From Hedera helix (lineage: Eukaryota; Streptophyta; Magnoliopsida; Apiales; Araliaceae), in the NCBI GenBank assembly GCA_947179155.2, contig OX359264.1, forward strand, positions 51,285,702 through 51,349,701: a stretch of 64,000 nt of DNA. The letters are read 5' to 3'. This document shows positions 1-11,800 of this stretch, piece by piece. How positions within the stretch are numbered: the first letter of the stretch is position 1; every line of letters starts with the position of its first letter. The notes under the pieces are model-generated. The model was not told the origin of the DNA. It ran no database searches and saw nothing but the letters and a program-made list of their open reading frames with translations. Position numbers and translations under genes: made by a program.

Positions 1-848
1 TTCTTAAGTCCATTCTCATTAGAATTTCCTCCTCTACAACTTCTCTTTAGAACACCAATCCAAATTCCAAACGAAATTGGACTTAAAACTGCTCACAAGG
101 ACAACCTAGGGTTTTAAGATCAACATGTTTTGGGGAAAAATCCATAACTTCTTTATTTTTTCATATTTTTGAAAGATTCAAGTTGGGTTTTCTTGAAAAC
201 TCATAGAGGTAACTTTCTAGCCATAAAAATCAATTTTTCAACTTGTACATTTCAAACTACAACATTAAATAGCACATAGCTACCTAGAATTTTACTGGTA
301 AAGTTCAATATGAACATTTCTTCTATTTTTATGCATACCACACATACCAAAACATGATTTAAACATATCAAACCATGAATATACATATATAACATAGTTT
401 AAGACTTTTACATCATCAAAATACGTTTTGATCAGTTAAAAAATATATTTTGACCATACAAAACATATTTAAACCATAAAAATGAACTAAAGAAGAGATA
501 AAACACTTTTTAACCTTTAATGGAGATCTTGTTCTTGCTAAAGCTAGAACTCCTCTTCTTCTTCTCTTTTCTAAAATGAGTAGCACACTTTCAACTCTCA
601 AAAATTCTCTCACAAAAGCTCTAGCTTCTCTCTAGAATTTTTCTCTCTATAGTTTAGTGAATGAAGCAAATGAGCAAACAACCTATACAAGTCTTTTCCC
701 CTTCTTATTTATAGAAGTCTAGGATCCTCCTAATTAAGCTCCTAATCAACTAACACTAGTCAATTAAGACTCTAATCTTGCTTACTATGCATGAAATGAC
801 CACTTGATAGACCTTTTGAATGACCATATGAATGACTAGGGTGGTTGG
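1..848 (-). repeat. Minus-strand LTR, downstream part (left end outside window)
   Basis: On the minus strand this reads like the promoter and R/U5 part of an LTR. A TATA box (TATAAATAAG) lies at 704-713 and an A/G-rich leader follows. It is directly continuous with 12053-12643, because the chromovirus at 849-12047 sits between them with a 5-bp duplication. The left end of this LTR and any internal region lie outside the window. I found no host gene here; short ORFs in it look accidental. Confidence 0.6.
704..713 (-). promoter_or_regulatory. TATA box of the interrupted minus-strand LTR
   Basis: Read on the minus strand it is TATAAATAAG, followed by a purine-rich leader. The chromovirus has inserted upstream of it, separating this TATA box from the U3 part at 12053-12643. 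Confidence 0.5.
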
Positions 849-1795
849 TGTAAGACCCCGAATTTATGAAATACAAAATTTAATTTTTCTTCATATATAT
901 TTTTTCTGAAACAGTAAGTGGTTAAATTGACGAAATTGAAAGTTAAGGATGTTATATGCAAATTTTATTTTGACGGACAATATTCGTTTTGTCGGGGAAT
1001 ATTCGTTTTGTCGGGGAATATTCGGGCCGTACGACGGCGCCGAAATAACAAATTATTTGTGGACCCCACAACGGAATATTTGTCGGATATAGAAAACGAC
1101 AGAAGTAACCTTTTTAAATAAAAATAGTCAACGGTGTTAACTGTTAAAATACCGGTGATAAAAGAATAGTAGCATACGGTAATTTATGGTATTTTCTGTA
1201 GCACACGGTACTCTACAGTAGCACACGGTATTGCACAGTGTCTCATATTATTGGTCTGATAATTGACACCGTAATTGTTACGCATCATTTCATCAATAAT
1301 TGTCACTGCATAATATTTTATATTATCAATTCAATTATTGTTGCTACACAGTATTTTGCATTATTGATTCAATAATTGTCATTACACTGTATTTCATATC
1401 ATCGAGTCAATAATTGTTGGTGCACTGTAGTTTAAAATTATTGAATCTAATAATTGTCACAGTAACAAATACACTATAATTTATATTATTAAATTAATAA
1501 AAATATGTAACGTGTTTCTTACATTATTGTGGTAACATTATTTTATATGTTGGACTCACAGGAAGAATAAATAAATAAATAAAAAATAAAATAATTAATT
1601 TTACTATTTGAAATAGTAACGTGAATAGTGACGTGAATAGTACGTGAATAGTAAGAAACATGTGGGACCCATTGTGGGGCCCACATGAAATGTGAGAAAT
1701 GTGAGAATTTGCTGAAGAGTTGGTGGAGGCTGCGCATCAGCCTCTGCTGATTTTTTTTTCTGTTCACCTACCATGCATAGTAACTTATTTTCTCC

Positions 1796-1804
1796 TATAA
1801 ATAG
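1796..1804 (+). promoter_or_regulatory. TATA box of the element 1 5' LTR
   Basis: TATAAATAG sits about 950 bp into the LTR. The same site is at 9812-9820 in the 3' LTR. Transcription would be expected to start roughly 30 bp downstream, which is inference. Confidence 0.6.
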
Positions 1805-2432
1805 ATTGTTCAGCTGAATAGAAAAATCACACCTAAAACATAAAATTTTTCTATAAGAATTTTATGAGTTTTCTCTGAGAATAGTAAGCTTATTTTGAGT
1901 GTTTGAAAGCCAAAAGGAGTGCAGAAAATTTTCAAGTAAGTCTTTTATTAAAGAGTAGTAATTTCATAAATTTCTATTTTTCACAGTATTCATAAATCTT
2001 CCTTTAGAAGACTCTTCTTTAAGAAGATTCATTTTTAAAAGCTTTCTTTGGAAGATTTATTTTGAAATATTATTTTAAAAACTATTTTAAAGTAGTTATA
2101 TTATACTACAAAAATTATGTTATATATATATAATTTTGATAGTTCATAATATACGAGTTATCATACACTTTGAAATTTATATGTGGTAATTACTAATTAT
2201 ATTAAAAATATATAGGTTGATCAATCTCATTTAAATCAATATCCAGTCACGTGTTAAGGTAAGGAATATTATTCTTTTCACACTCTTAAATTTATTACGG
2301 TAAGGGGTATCACTCTTTTCATCATCATAAATGGATATTATTTTCTTTCTTACTTGAAGGGATTATCATTCTTTGATTCTCGAAAATAATATCGTTTCTT
2401 TCTTGTGCCATTTATTTCCATGTATTAAATTG

Positions 2433-2690
2433 TGGGAATAACCTTACGGCGCGGTTTACCGCCTGTTGGTGAATAACCTTTTGTATTCATTCCTTATTAA
2501 TCTTTGAGAATAACCTTACGGTGCGGATTATCGCCTGTTTGGTGAATAACTCTTCGTGTTCAAATTCTATTAAATTGTGGGAATAACCTTACGGTGCGGA
2601 TTACGCCTGTTTGGTGAATAACTATTCGTATTCAAATTGATGGGAATAACCTTACGGTGCGGATTATCGCCTGTTGGTGAATAACCCTTT
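2433..2690 (+). repeat. Tandem 63-72-bp repeat inside the LTR
   Basis: About four units start near 2433, 2505, 2577 and 2640. Each opens with GGAATAACCTTACGG, then GCGGATTA and CGCCTGTT, and ends with GGTGAATAAC. The same array occurs at 10449-10706 and, more diverged, in both LTRs of element 2 (about 43816-44095 and 50750-51030). It lies downstream of the TATA box, so it would be in the transcribed leader. Confidence 0.8.
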
Positions 2691-4033
2691 TTATTTGTCT
2701 CGTGTGGAAATAATTTGTCTACACGAATTATCACATGACACTTTTATTCCATATTCGTAAGTGATATCATTTTCCTTTATACTCATAAGGGATACCATCT
2801 TTTTCATCTTCCATTATTCAAACTTACTATGGTAAGGGATATTAATTCCCTTCACCTTTTGTTAATCAAACCTGCTACGGTAAGGAATATTATTTTCTTC
2901 CATACACCTAAATCGAAACTTATTATGGAACTATTGCTTCTATAATTCCTGAAAATATTATATGTTCCATAATAGTTGAATTTCATTAGTTCAACTGAAC
3001 CTTCCTATTTTCTGAACATTTCTATTGAACTGTAATCGTTATTCTGAACTGTGGATCTTGAATATCATTTTTAAATTTCACTCCACATCATGTTGGCAAT
3101 TTGGACATTATTTGAATCTGCACAAAGTAAACTTCCGATACTTATTGTTTATCCTGTTCTTCTGTTCATCATTTGTATCACTGTTATTTGTATTAATCAT
3201 CAAGAATCAAGCTGTTGTGAATATCTGTGGCCGGGGGCACAGATGTGATATAATTGTTGAACAGATGATAGGTTAAAGGCGATATACTAGGTTAAAGGCG
3301 ATACATCTGTTCGGTGTCTTTTATGGCACGTGGTTAATGTTCTCTTTGGCCCGTAGTGCAAAGATGAACTGTTGATTGGTATGATTATGACCAAAGGCTG
3401 AATCTGGTATAATCATGACCGTTGGTGTTATATTGAATGTCTTTGGCCCGTAGTGCAAAGATGAACTGTTGATCTGCATGATTATGACCAGGAACTGTGA
3501 AGTTGTATTATTTTGACTAATGGTATTTCAGATGATAAAAGTTGATGATATTTTTACTAAAAAGAGAAGCGAGTGGACATTATAGTCTGCATTATTCTTC
3601 TAATAGATTGCTCATTCCGCTGCTATTATTGATCTGAACGTTGTTTAAGAATTTAACTGCAGTTTTTGATATAAACCTTGTAATCTATTGTATTCTATCA
3701 AGAACTCAACTGTTGAAGGCTAATGATAAATTATTCGTCATTATCTTAGTCATGATATTTCTTACTGGGCTATTTGAGCTCACCCTTTCTTTTGTTCCAT
3801 TACAGGAGATGAAAACGTAACAGGGTCTAGCCGGGGAATGGAGTGAGAGTCTGAGGAATAGCTGTCGTAGTCTTCACGTGTTGTAAAATAGTGTGGCAAT
3901 AATAGTGAAGACTTAGTTGTGTATTATTATACCCTGTATTGTTGTACGTTGTGCTTTGTTGTAATAATTTTGTTGTAGTCTTTTGACGACTCAAGTTTGG
4001 GCTGTGTGGGCCTAGATTTGGGGGCGTCACAGT

Positions 4034-4045
4034 TGGCATCAGAGC
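4034..4045 (+). other. Primer binding site of element 1
   Basis: TGGCATCAGAGC begins two bases after the 5' LTR. It differs at one base from TGGTATCAGAGC, the usual plant site complementary to the 3' end of initiator tRNA-Met. Confidence 0.8.
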
Positions 4046-4231
4046 TTAGGGATATGGTCTTTAATGGAGATCTGGGGTTAGAACTAGGAGGGGAGAGACG
4101 AATAGAATCAGTCACTAGTGTGTCCTACCTAAATTAGATTTTATTATCTAATGAGTTGATTTGAATATAGGGACATGAAGTGATGAGTCAGTTTATTTGA
4201 ACTAACATTTATTTTGTGACCACAGTTTAGT

Positions 4232-7200
4232 ATGGCATCTGGAAATCAAGAGGTTAACTACGAAATACCCGAAGCGAATGTAGCCGAAAATCAAGAAGCC
4301 ACAAACAATCCTCCTGCCAACTCAGGAAATAATATTCCTGATAACATGATGAATGATGGATTCTTTAGGAATTTCATGCAGTTCATGCAGAATCAGGCAA
4401 GAGAAAATCCAGTTAACAATAACGGTAGAAACGCTGGTAATTTGAGGATGATCACTGTCAAGCAATTTAAAGAATTGGGACCACCTGAATTCCACGGAAA
4501 GCCTGAGCCACTCAAAGCGGAGGCATGGCTGAAGCAGACGACAAAAATACTTGATGTCCTACAATGCGCTGATGATCAGAAGGTGCCCTTTGCTACCTTT
4601 ATGTTTCGAGGTGAGGCGGATCACTGGTGGGAAGCGGTAAAACGTATCCACCCTTCAGCACTTGAGATGTCTTGGACAGAATTCCAAGAGCTATTTAATG
4701 AAAAGTACTTCCCAGAAAGCATCAGCCATATGAAGGAAGTGGAATTCATTAAGCTGGAGCAGGGAAACATGACAGTTTCTCAATATGAAGCTAAGTTTGC
4801 TGAACTGTCTCGTTTTGCGACTCATCTAGTAGATGACGAAGCACGGATGAGTCGGATGTTCTTACGTGGTCTAAGATTCGAAATCCGTCAACAACTTAGC
4901 TCTCATAAATTTAGTTTGTATTCAGATGTTGTTGATAGGGCTCAAAGGGTGGAGCAAACAGATGAAAAATTACAGCCAAGAGTCAATGATCAGAGAAATG
5001 ATAACAACCACAGGAACGAGAACCATCGAGGAGGTAACCAACACTTCGGTGGTAATTCCACATCAAATAACAGAAGAGGAGAATCCAGTGGGAACAATTT
5101 CAAAAGAAAGAGATTCCATAATAATTATGGAAGGGCACCAGTACCAGCACCAGCACCAGCACCGACCCCAGTTTCAAGGGGAGAAGATCGACCACCAGTG
5201 AGATGCTATAGGTGTGGTCAGGAAGGTCACATCAGCCCAAACTGTACACTGCAGTCCAAAAAGTGTTACAGTTGTGGGAAAGAGGGTCATCTTGCGCGGT
5301 TTTGTCCTGCCACAAAATCAAGTCCAGCTGCAGTGATGATACCAAAAACTAGCGCGGATAAGGAAAAATCTGTAGTTCAAGGGAGAGTTTTTGTTGTGAC
5401 ATCCCAAATGGCACGAAACTCGAACGAGGTGATAACCGGTAAGCTATTTATAAATTCTCGTGAAGTCTACGCTTTGTTAGATACTGGTTCTACCCATTCT
5501 TTTATCTCACCTGCATGTGCTCAGCGTTTAAACTTAACTCCTGAAAATTTGGACTTTGACTTATCAGTTGAAACCCCATTAGGAGAAATGACAATTACAT
5601 CTACTGTCTATAAATCTTTCCTAGTTCAAATCAACAACCTCACATTACCTGTTGACCTTATTTCTTTGGAGATGCATGAATTTGATGTGATTTTAGGAAT
5701 TGATTGGTTGACTACCCATCATGCTAAAATTGATTGTTTTCATAAGATTATTAGTTTTCATATTCCTAATCAACCTGTCATGCAAATTCAAGCAACTAAA
5801 CCATTGAAATCTATAACTGTTATTTCTAGCCATAAAGCCATTCGTTTATTGAAAAACGGATGTCAAGCCTTTTTAGCTCATGTCACTGATTTGAACAAAA
5901 ATACGTCAAACTTGAATGATATTCCCATTGTTAATGAGTTTCCTGACGTTTTTCCGGAGGAACTTCCTGGTTTACCCCCAAACCGTGAAATTGAATTTTG
6001 TATTGATCTTGAACATGGTACCAAGCTCATTTCCAAAACTCCATACCGAATGGCTCCCATTGAACTTCAAGAGTTAAAAGTCCAACTACAGGAATTGTTG
6101 GATACTGGTTTCATTCGTCCGAGTGCATCACCTTGGGGTGCTCCTGTTCTATTTGTGAAGAAGAAAGACGGGAGTATGAGATTGTGCATTGACTACCGAG
6201 AATTGAACCATGTCACCATCAAAAACAGGTATCCGTTACCTCGAATTGATGACATGTTTGATCAATTACAAGGTGCTCAACATTTCTCAAAGATTGATCT
6301 CCGTTCTGGATATCATCAGTTAAAGGTTAAAGCTGAGGACATTCCAAAGACTGCTTTCAGAACTCGTTATGGGCATTATGAGTTTTTAGTCATGCCTTTT
6401 GGACTAACCAATGCTCCTGCAGCTTTCATGGACATGATGAACCGAATATTCAAGGAATATTTGGATCATTTTGTGGTTGTCTTTATTGATGACATCCTCA
6501 TATACTCCAAAAGTCGTGAGGATCATGAACAACACCTGAGATTGATACTCCAGAAGCTCCGTGAGAACAAATTATATGCCAAGTTGAAGAAATGTGAGTT
6601 CTGGCTTGAGGAGGTCACGTTTCTTGGGCATGTGATTTCTAGTCAAGGAATATCAGTCGATCCTGCGAAGATTGAAACGGTACTAAATTGGGAACAACCC
6701 AAGACAGTAACCGAAGTCCGAAGTTTTCTGGGCCTAGCTGGTTATTATCGGAGATTCGTAGAAGGATTTTCTCGAATCGCCACTCCATTAACTCAGCTTA
6801 CTCGGAAAAGCACAAAATTCATATGGAGCGAGCAATGCGAGAAAAGTTTTCAAGAGCTTAAGAGGAGACTTGTTTCAGCTCCTGTTCTGACCATTCCATC
6901 AAGATCGGGAGAATTTGTCATATACAGCGATGCTTCAGGCAAAGGTCTAGGCTGTGTCCTTATGCAACATGGAAAGGTTATAGCCTATGCCTCTCGACAA
7001 CTCAAAGATTATGAGAAAAATTACCCTACTCATGATCTAGAGTTGGCAGCAGTCGTTTTCGCGTTGAAGATCTGGAGACACTACTTGTACGGAGAGAAAG
7101 TGGATATCTATACGGATCATAAAAGTCTCAAGTATTTCTTCACCCAGAAGGAAATCAACATGCGACAACGACGTTGGCTTGAGCTGTTGAAGGATTATGA

Positions 7201-8869
7201 TCACACAATCCAGTATCACCCGGGAAAGGCGAACGTTGTAGCTGACGCTTTGAGCAGAAAATCTTATGCGAGTACAAGTGCACTGCTGACAACACAAAAG
7301 CGTATTTTGTACGACTTGCAAAAGATGGAGATAGAGCTAAAGACACCAGGGACCCACTCGAAGATTGCTCACGTGCGAGTAGAACCAGCTTTAATCGATA
7401 AAATTAAAGCTGCTCAAGCTACCGATCCGGAACTGATAAACATGATAAAGAAAGTACAAGAAGGTACCATTCCCGAAGCAAGAATCGACGAGAAAGGAAT
7501 ACTTCGAGTCAACTCTCGACTCTGTGTTCCTAACGATCCTGAATTAAAGCATAAAATCATGATGGAGGCACACAACACGCCATTTGCAATCCACCCAGGA
7601 GGTACCAAGATGTATCGAGATCTTCGACATACATTTTGGTGGAACAATATGAAAAGGGAGATTGCAGAGTTTATCTCAAGGTGCTTAACTTGTCAACGTG
7701 TCAAGGCAGAGCATCAAGTACCTAAGGGTCCTTTACAACCACTTGAGGTTCCCGAATGGAAGTGGGAACACATCAATATGGATTTCGTGACGGGTCTTCC
7801 CAAAGTTTCTCAAGGCTTAGATGCAATTTGGGTCATCGTAGATAGATTGACCAAATCCGCTCATTTCTTGCCTATACGAGAAAACTTTTCACTTGAACGT
7901 CTTGCCGGTATGTACATAAATGAGATCGTGAGATTGCATGGCATGCCAGTTTCCATAGTTTCTGATCGAGATCCTAGATTCACTTCACGCTTTTGGATCA
8001 GTCTACAAAAAGCTATGGGCACTGAACTACGATTCAGTTCTGCATACCATCCTCAGACGGACGGACAATCGGAAAGGACGATCCAGACCCTCGAAGATCT
8101 TTTGAGACTTTGCGTACTAGATTTCAAAGGAAGTTGGGATAAGTACTTGCCATTGGTGAAATTTTCCTACAACAACAGTTACCAAGCAAGTATAGGTATG
8201 GCTCCATTCGAGGCTTTATATGGACGCAAGTGTCGCTCTCCAGTATGTTGGAATGAGGTAGGAGAAGCAAAACTGTTGGGACCCGAGTTGGTACGCTTGG
8301 CGACCGAAAAGATCCAAATGATCCGACAACGAATACAGACAGCACAAGAACGACAAAAGAGTTATGTCGATCTTCATCGGAGAGACGAAAGTTTCAACGT
8401 CGGAGATCATGTATTCTTACGTGTTTCTCCATGGAAAGGGGTTACGAGATTCGGAAAGAGAGGAAAGCTCAACCCTCGATTTATTGGCCCATTTGAAATC
8501 CTCGATCGAGTAGGATCCGTAGCCTACAGACTAGCCCTACCACCAAGTATGTCTCGCATCCATAACGTTTTTCACATATCTATGTTACGTAAATATGTGA
8601 AGGACCCAAACCACGTCATTGAGTTAGAACCAGACGTTATAGCAGAAGATTTAACGTATGAGGAGGTACCTGTTAAGATCCTAGATAAGAAGGAGCAGAT
8701 CTTACGCTCAAAGGTTATACCTCAAGTTAAGGTTTTATGGAGGAACCAAGATATTGAGGAAATGACCTGGGAGCTAGAATCTGAAATGAAGTCTAGGTAT
8801 CCATACCTCTTCGAAATGCCAGGTACGTCAATTTCGGGGACGAAATTTCATAAGGAGGGGAGGTTGTAA
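4232..8869 (+). CDS. Intact gag-pol polyprotein of element 1 (1545 aa)
   Basis: This retrotransposon polyprotein packages and copies the element RNA and integrates the cDNA. Residues 1 to about 320 are gag. Two CCHC zinc knuckles follow (C325-C328-H333-C338 and C345-C348-H353-C358). The aspartic protease has D417 in LLDTGSTHSF. The reverse transcriptase active site is FIDD at D753-D754. RNase H starts near D900. The integrase has an HHCC region and then D1184, D1245 and E1281, with the D-to-E spacing expected of the family. The C-terminal region carries a VLW...EEMTWE segment like the plant chromodomain tails. No stop or frameshift is seen and every catalytic residue checked is present. The ATG at 4232 lies 200 bp after the LTR. 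The stop codon lies inside the 3' LTR. The protein may be active, which is inference. Confidence 0.93.
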   Translation: MASGNQEVNYEIPEANVAENQEATNNPPANSGNNIPDNMMNDGFFRNFMQFMQNQARENPVNNNGRNAGNLRMITVKQFKELGPPEFHGKPEPLKAEAWLKQTTKILDVLQCADDQKVPFATFMFRGEADHWWEAVKRIHPSALEMSWTEFQELFNEKYFPESISHMKEVEFIKLEQGNMTVSQYEAKFAELSRFATHLVDDEARMSRMFLRGLRFEIRQQLSSHKFSLYSDVVDRAQRVEQTDEKLQPRVNDQRNDNNHRNENHRGGNQHFGGNSTSNNRRGESSGNNFKRKRFHNNYGRAPVPAPAPAPTPVSRGEDRPPVRCYRCGQEGHISPNCTLQSKKCYSCGKEGHLARFCPATKSSPAAVMIPKTSADKEKSVVQGRVFVVTSQMARNSNEVITGKLFINSREVYALLDTGSTHSFISPACAQRLNLTPENLDFDLSVETPLGEMTITSTVYKSFLVQINNLTLPVDLISLEMHEFDVILGIDWLTTHHAKIDCFHKIISFHIPNQPVMQIQATKPLKSITVISSHKAIRLLKNGCQAFLAHVTDLNKNTSNLNDIPIVNEFPDVFPEELPGLPPNREIEFCIDLEHGTKLISKTPYRMAPIELQELKVQLQELLDTGFIRPSASPWGAPVLFVKKKDGSMRLCIDYRELNHVTIKNRYPLPRIDDMFDQLQGAQHFSKIDLRSGYHQLKVKAEDIPKTAFRTRYGHYEFLVMPFGLTNAPAAFMDMMNRIFKEYLDHFVVVFIDDILIYSKSREDHEQHLRLILQKLRENKLYAKLKKCEFWLEEVTFLGHVISSQGISVDPAKIETVLNWEQPKTVTEVRSFLGLAGYYRRFVEGFSRIATPLTQLTRKSTKFIWSEQCEKSFQELKRRLVSAPVLTIPSRSGEFVIYSDASGKGLGCVLMQHGKVIAYASRQLKDYEKNYPTHDLELAAVVFALKIWRHYLYGEKVDIYTDHKSLKYFFTQKEINMRQRRWLELLKDYDHTIQYHPGKANVVADALSRKSYASTSALLTTQKRILYDLQKMEIELKTPGTHSKIAHVRVEPALIDKIKAAQATDPELINMIKKVQEGTIPEARIDEKGILRVNSRLCVPNDPELKHKIMMEAHNTPFAIHPGGTKMYRDLRHTFWWNNMKREIAEFISRCLTCQRVKAEHQVPKGPLQPLEVPEWKWEHINMDFVTGLPKVSQGLDAIWVIVDRLTKSAHFLPIRENFSLERLAGMYINEIVRLHGMPVSIVSDRDPRFTSRFWISLQKAMGTELRFSSAYHPQTDGQSERTIQTLEDLLRLCVLDFKGSWDKYLPLVKFSYNNSYQASIGMAPFEALYGRKCRSPVCWNEVGEAKLLGPELVRLATEKIQMIRQRIQTAQERQKSYVDLHRRDESFNVGDHVFLRVSPWKGVTRFGKRGKLNPRFIGPFEILDRVGSVAYRLALPPSMSRIHNVFHISMLRKYVKDPNHVIELEPDVIAEDLTYEEVPVKILDKKEQILRSKVIPQVKVLWRNQDIEEMTWELESEMKSRYPYLFEMPGTSISGTKFHKEGRL
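8852..8864 (+). other. Polypurine tract of element 1
   Basis: AAGGAGGGGAGGT lies immediately before the 3' LTR and is the expected primer for plus-strand DNA synthesis. It is also coding: it specifies the last residues of gag-pol. Confidence 0.8.
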
Positions 8870-11800
8870 GACCCCGAATTTATGAAATACAAAATTTAAT
8901 TTTTCTTCATATATATTTTTCCTGAAACAGTAAGTGGTTAAATTGACGAAATTGAAAGTTAAGGATGTTATATGCAAATTTTATTTTGACGGACAATATT
9001 CGTTTTGTCGGGGAATATTCGTTTTGTCGGGGAATATTCGGGCCGTACGACGGCGCCGAAATAACAAATTATTTGTGGACCCCACAACGGAATATTTGTC
9101 GGATATAGAAAACGACAGAAGTAACCTTTTTAAATAAAAATAGTCAACGGTGTTAACTGTTAAAATACCGGTGATAAAAGAATAGTAGCATACGGTAATT
9201 TATGGTATTTTCTGTAGCACACGGTACTCTACAGTAGCACACGGTATTGCACAGTGTCTCATATTATTGGTATGATAATTGACACCGTAATTGTTACGCA
9301 TCATTTCATCAATAATTGTCACTGCATAATATTTTATATTATCAATTCAATTATTGTTGCTACACAGTATTTTGCATTATTGATTCAATAATTGTCATTA
9401 CACTGTATTTCATATCATCGAGTCAATAATTGTTGGTGCACTGTAGTTTAAAATTATTGAATCTAATAATTGTCACAGTAACAAATACACTATAATTTAT
9501 ATTATTAAATTAATAAAAATATGTAACGTGTTTCTTACATTATTGTGGTAACATTATTTTATATGTTGGACTCACAGGAAGAATAAATAAATAAATAAAA
9601 AATAAAATAATTAATTTTACTATTTGAAATAGTAACGTGAATAGTGACGTGAATAGTACGTGAATAGTAAGAAACATGTGGGACCCATTGTGGGGCCCAC
9701 ATGAAATGTGAGAAATGTGAGAATTTGCTGAAGAGTTGGTGGAGGCTGCGCATCAGCCTCTGCTGATTTTTTTTTCTGTTCACCTACCATGCATAGTAAC
9801 TTATTTTCTCCTATAAATAGATTGTTCAGCTGAATAGAAAAATCACACCTAAAACATAAAATTTTTCTATAAGAATTTTATGAGTTTTCTCTGAGAATAG
9901 TAAGCTTATTTTGAGTGTTTGAAAGCCAAAAGGAGTGCAGAAAATTTTCAAGTAAGTCTTTTATTAAAGAGTAGTAATTTCATAAATTTCTATTTTTCAC
10001 AGTATTCATAAATCTTCCTTTAGAAGACTCTTCTTTAAGAAGATTCATTTTTAAAAGCTTTCTTTGGAAGATTTATTTTGAAATATTATTTTAAAAACTA
10101 TTTTAAAGTAGTTATATTATACTACAAAAATTATGTTATATATATATAATTTTGATAGTTCATAATATACGAGTTATCATACACTTTGAAATTTATATGT
10201 GGTAATTACTAATTATATTAAAAATATATAGGTTGATCAATCTCATTTAAATCAATATCCAGTCACGTGTTAAGGTAAGGAATATTATTCTTTTCACACT
10301 CTTAAATTTATTACGGTAAGGGGTATCACTCTTTTCATCATCATAAATGGATATTATTTTCTTTCTTACTTGAAGGGATTATCATTCTTTGATTCTCGAA
10401 AATAATATCGTTTCTTTCTTGTGCCATTTATTTCCATGTATTAAATTGTGGGAATAACCTTACGGCGCGGTTTACCGCCTGTTGGTGAATAACCTTTTGT
10501 ATTCATTCCTTATTAATCTTTGAGAATAACCTTACGGTGCGGATTATCGCCTGTTTGGTGAATAACTCTTCGTGTTCAAATTCTATTAAATTGTGGGAAT
10601 AACCTTACGGTGCGGATTACGCCTGTTTGGTGAATAACTATTCGTATTCAAATTGATGGGAATAACCTTACGGTGCGGATTATCGCCTGTTGGTGAATAA
10701 CCCTTTTTATTTGTCTCGTGTGGAAATAATTTGTCTACACGAATTATCACATGACACTTTTATTCCATATTCGTAAGTGATATCATTTTCCTTTATACTC
10801 ATAAGGGATACCATCTTTTTCATCTTCCATTATTCAAACTTACTATGGTAAGGGATATTAATTCCCTTCACCTTTTGTTAATCAAACCTGCTACGGTAAG
10901 GAATATTATTTTCTTCCATACACCTAAATCGAAACTTATTATGGAACTATTGCTTCTATAATTCCTGAAAATATTATATGTTCCATAATAGTTGAATTTC
11001 ATTAGTTCAACTGAACCTTCCTATTTTCTGAACATTTCTATTGAACTGTAATCGTTATTCTGAACTGTGGATCTTGAATATCATTTTTAAATTTCACTCC
11101 ACATCATGTTGGCAATTTGGACATTATTTGAATCTGCACAAAGTAAACTTCCGATACTTATTGTTTATCCTGTTCTTCTGTTCATCATTTGTATCACTGT
11201 TATTTGTATTAATCATCAAGAATCAAGCTGTTGTGAATATCTGTGGCCGGGGGCACAGATGTGATATAATTGTTGAACAGATGATAGGTTAAAGGCGATA
11301 TACTAGGTTAAAGGCGATACATCTGTTCGGTGTCTTTTATGGCACGTGGTTAATGTTCTCTTTGGCCCGTAGTGCAAAGATGAACTGTTGATTGGTATGA
11401 TTATGACCAAAGGCTGAATCTGGTATAATCATGACCGTTGGTGTTATATTGAATGTCTTTGGCCCGTAGTGCAAAGATGAACTGTTGATCTGCATGATTA
11501 TGACCAGGAACTGTGAAGTTGTATTATCTTGACTAATGGTATTTCAGATGATAAAAGTTGATGATATTTTTACTAAAAAGAGAAGCGAGTGGACATTATA
11601 GTCTGCATTATTCTTCTAATAGATTGCTCATTCCGCTGCTATTATTGATCTGAACGTTGTTTAAGAATTTAACTGCAGTTTTTGATATAAACCTTGTAAT
11701 CTATTGTATTCTATCAAGAACTCAACTGTTGAAGGCTAATGATAAATTATTCGTCATTATCTTAGTCATGATATTTCTTACTGGGCTATTTGAGCTCACC

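Larger units (their letters stand above)
849..4031 (+). repeat. 5' LTR of element 1
   Basis: TG...CA boundaries are set by the identical 3' copy and by the TSD. The LTR is unusually long at 3183 bp. The U3 part holds repeated CACGGTA-type motifs near 1190-1235. A TATA box lies at 1796-1804, leaving about 2.2 kb of R/U5 downstream. That part includes about four tandem copies of a 63-72-bp unit at 2433-2690. Small ORFs here (for example 918-1121 and 3025-3276) recur in the other LTR and are not genes. Confidence 0.93.

Noticed and set aside
918..1121. 67-aa ORF, identical at 8934-9137
   Set aside because: It is duplicated because it lies in both LTRs of element 1. It has no domain and is absent from the element 2 LTRs as an ORF.
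2433..2690. Regular repeats that could suggest a CRISPR-like array
   Set aside because: The units are contiguous tandem repeats of 63-72 bp without unique spacers, inside a plant LTR.
3025..3276. 83-aa ORF with hydrophobic stretch, also at 11041-11292
   Set aside because: It lies in LTR leader sequence and is not kept in the related LTRs.
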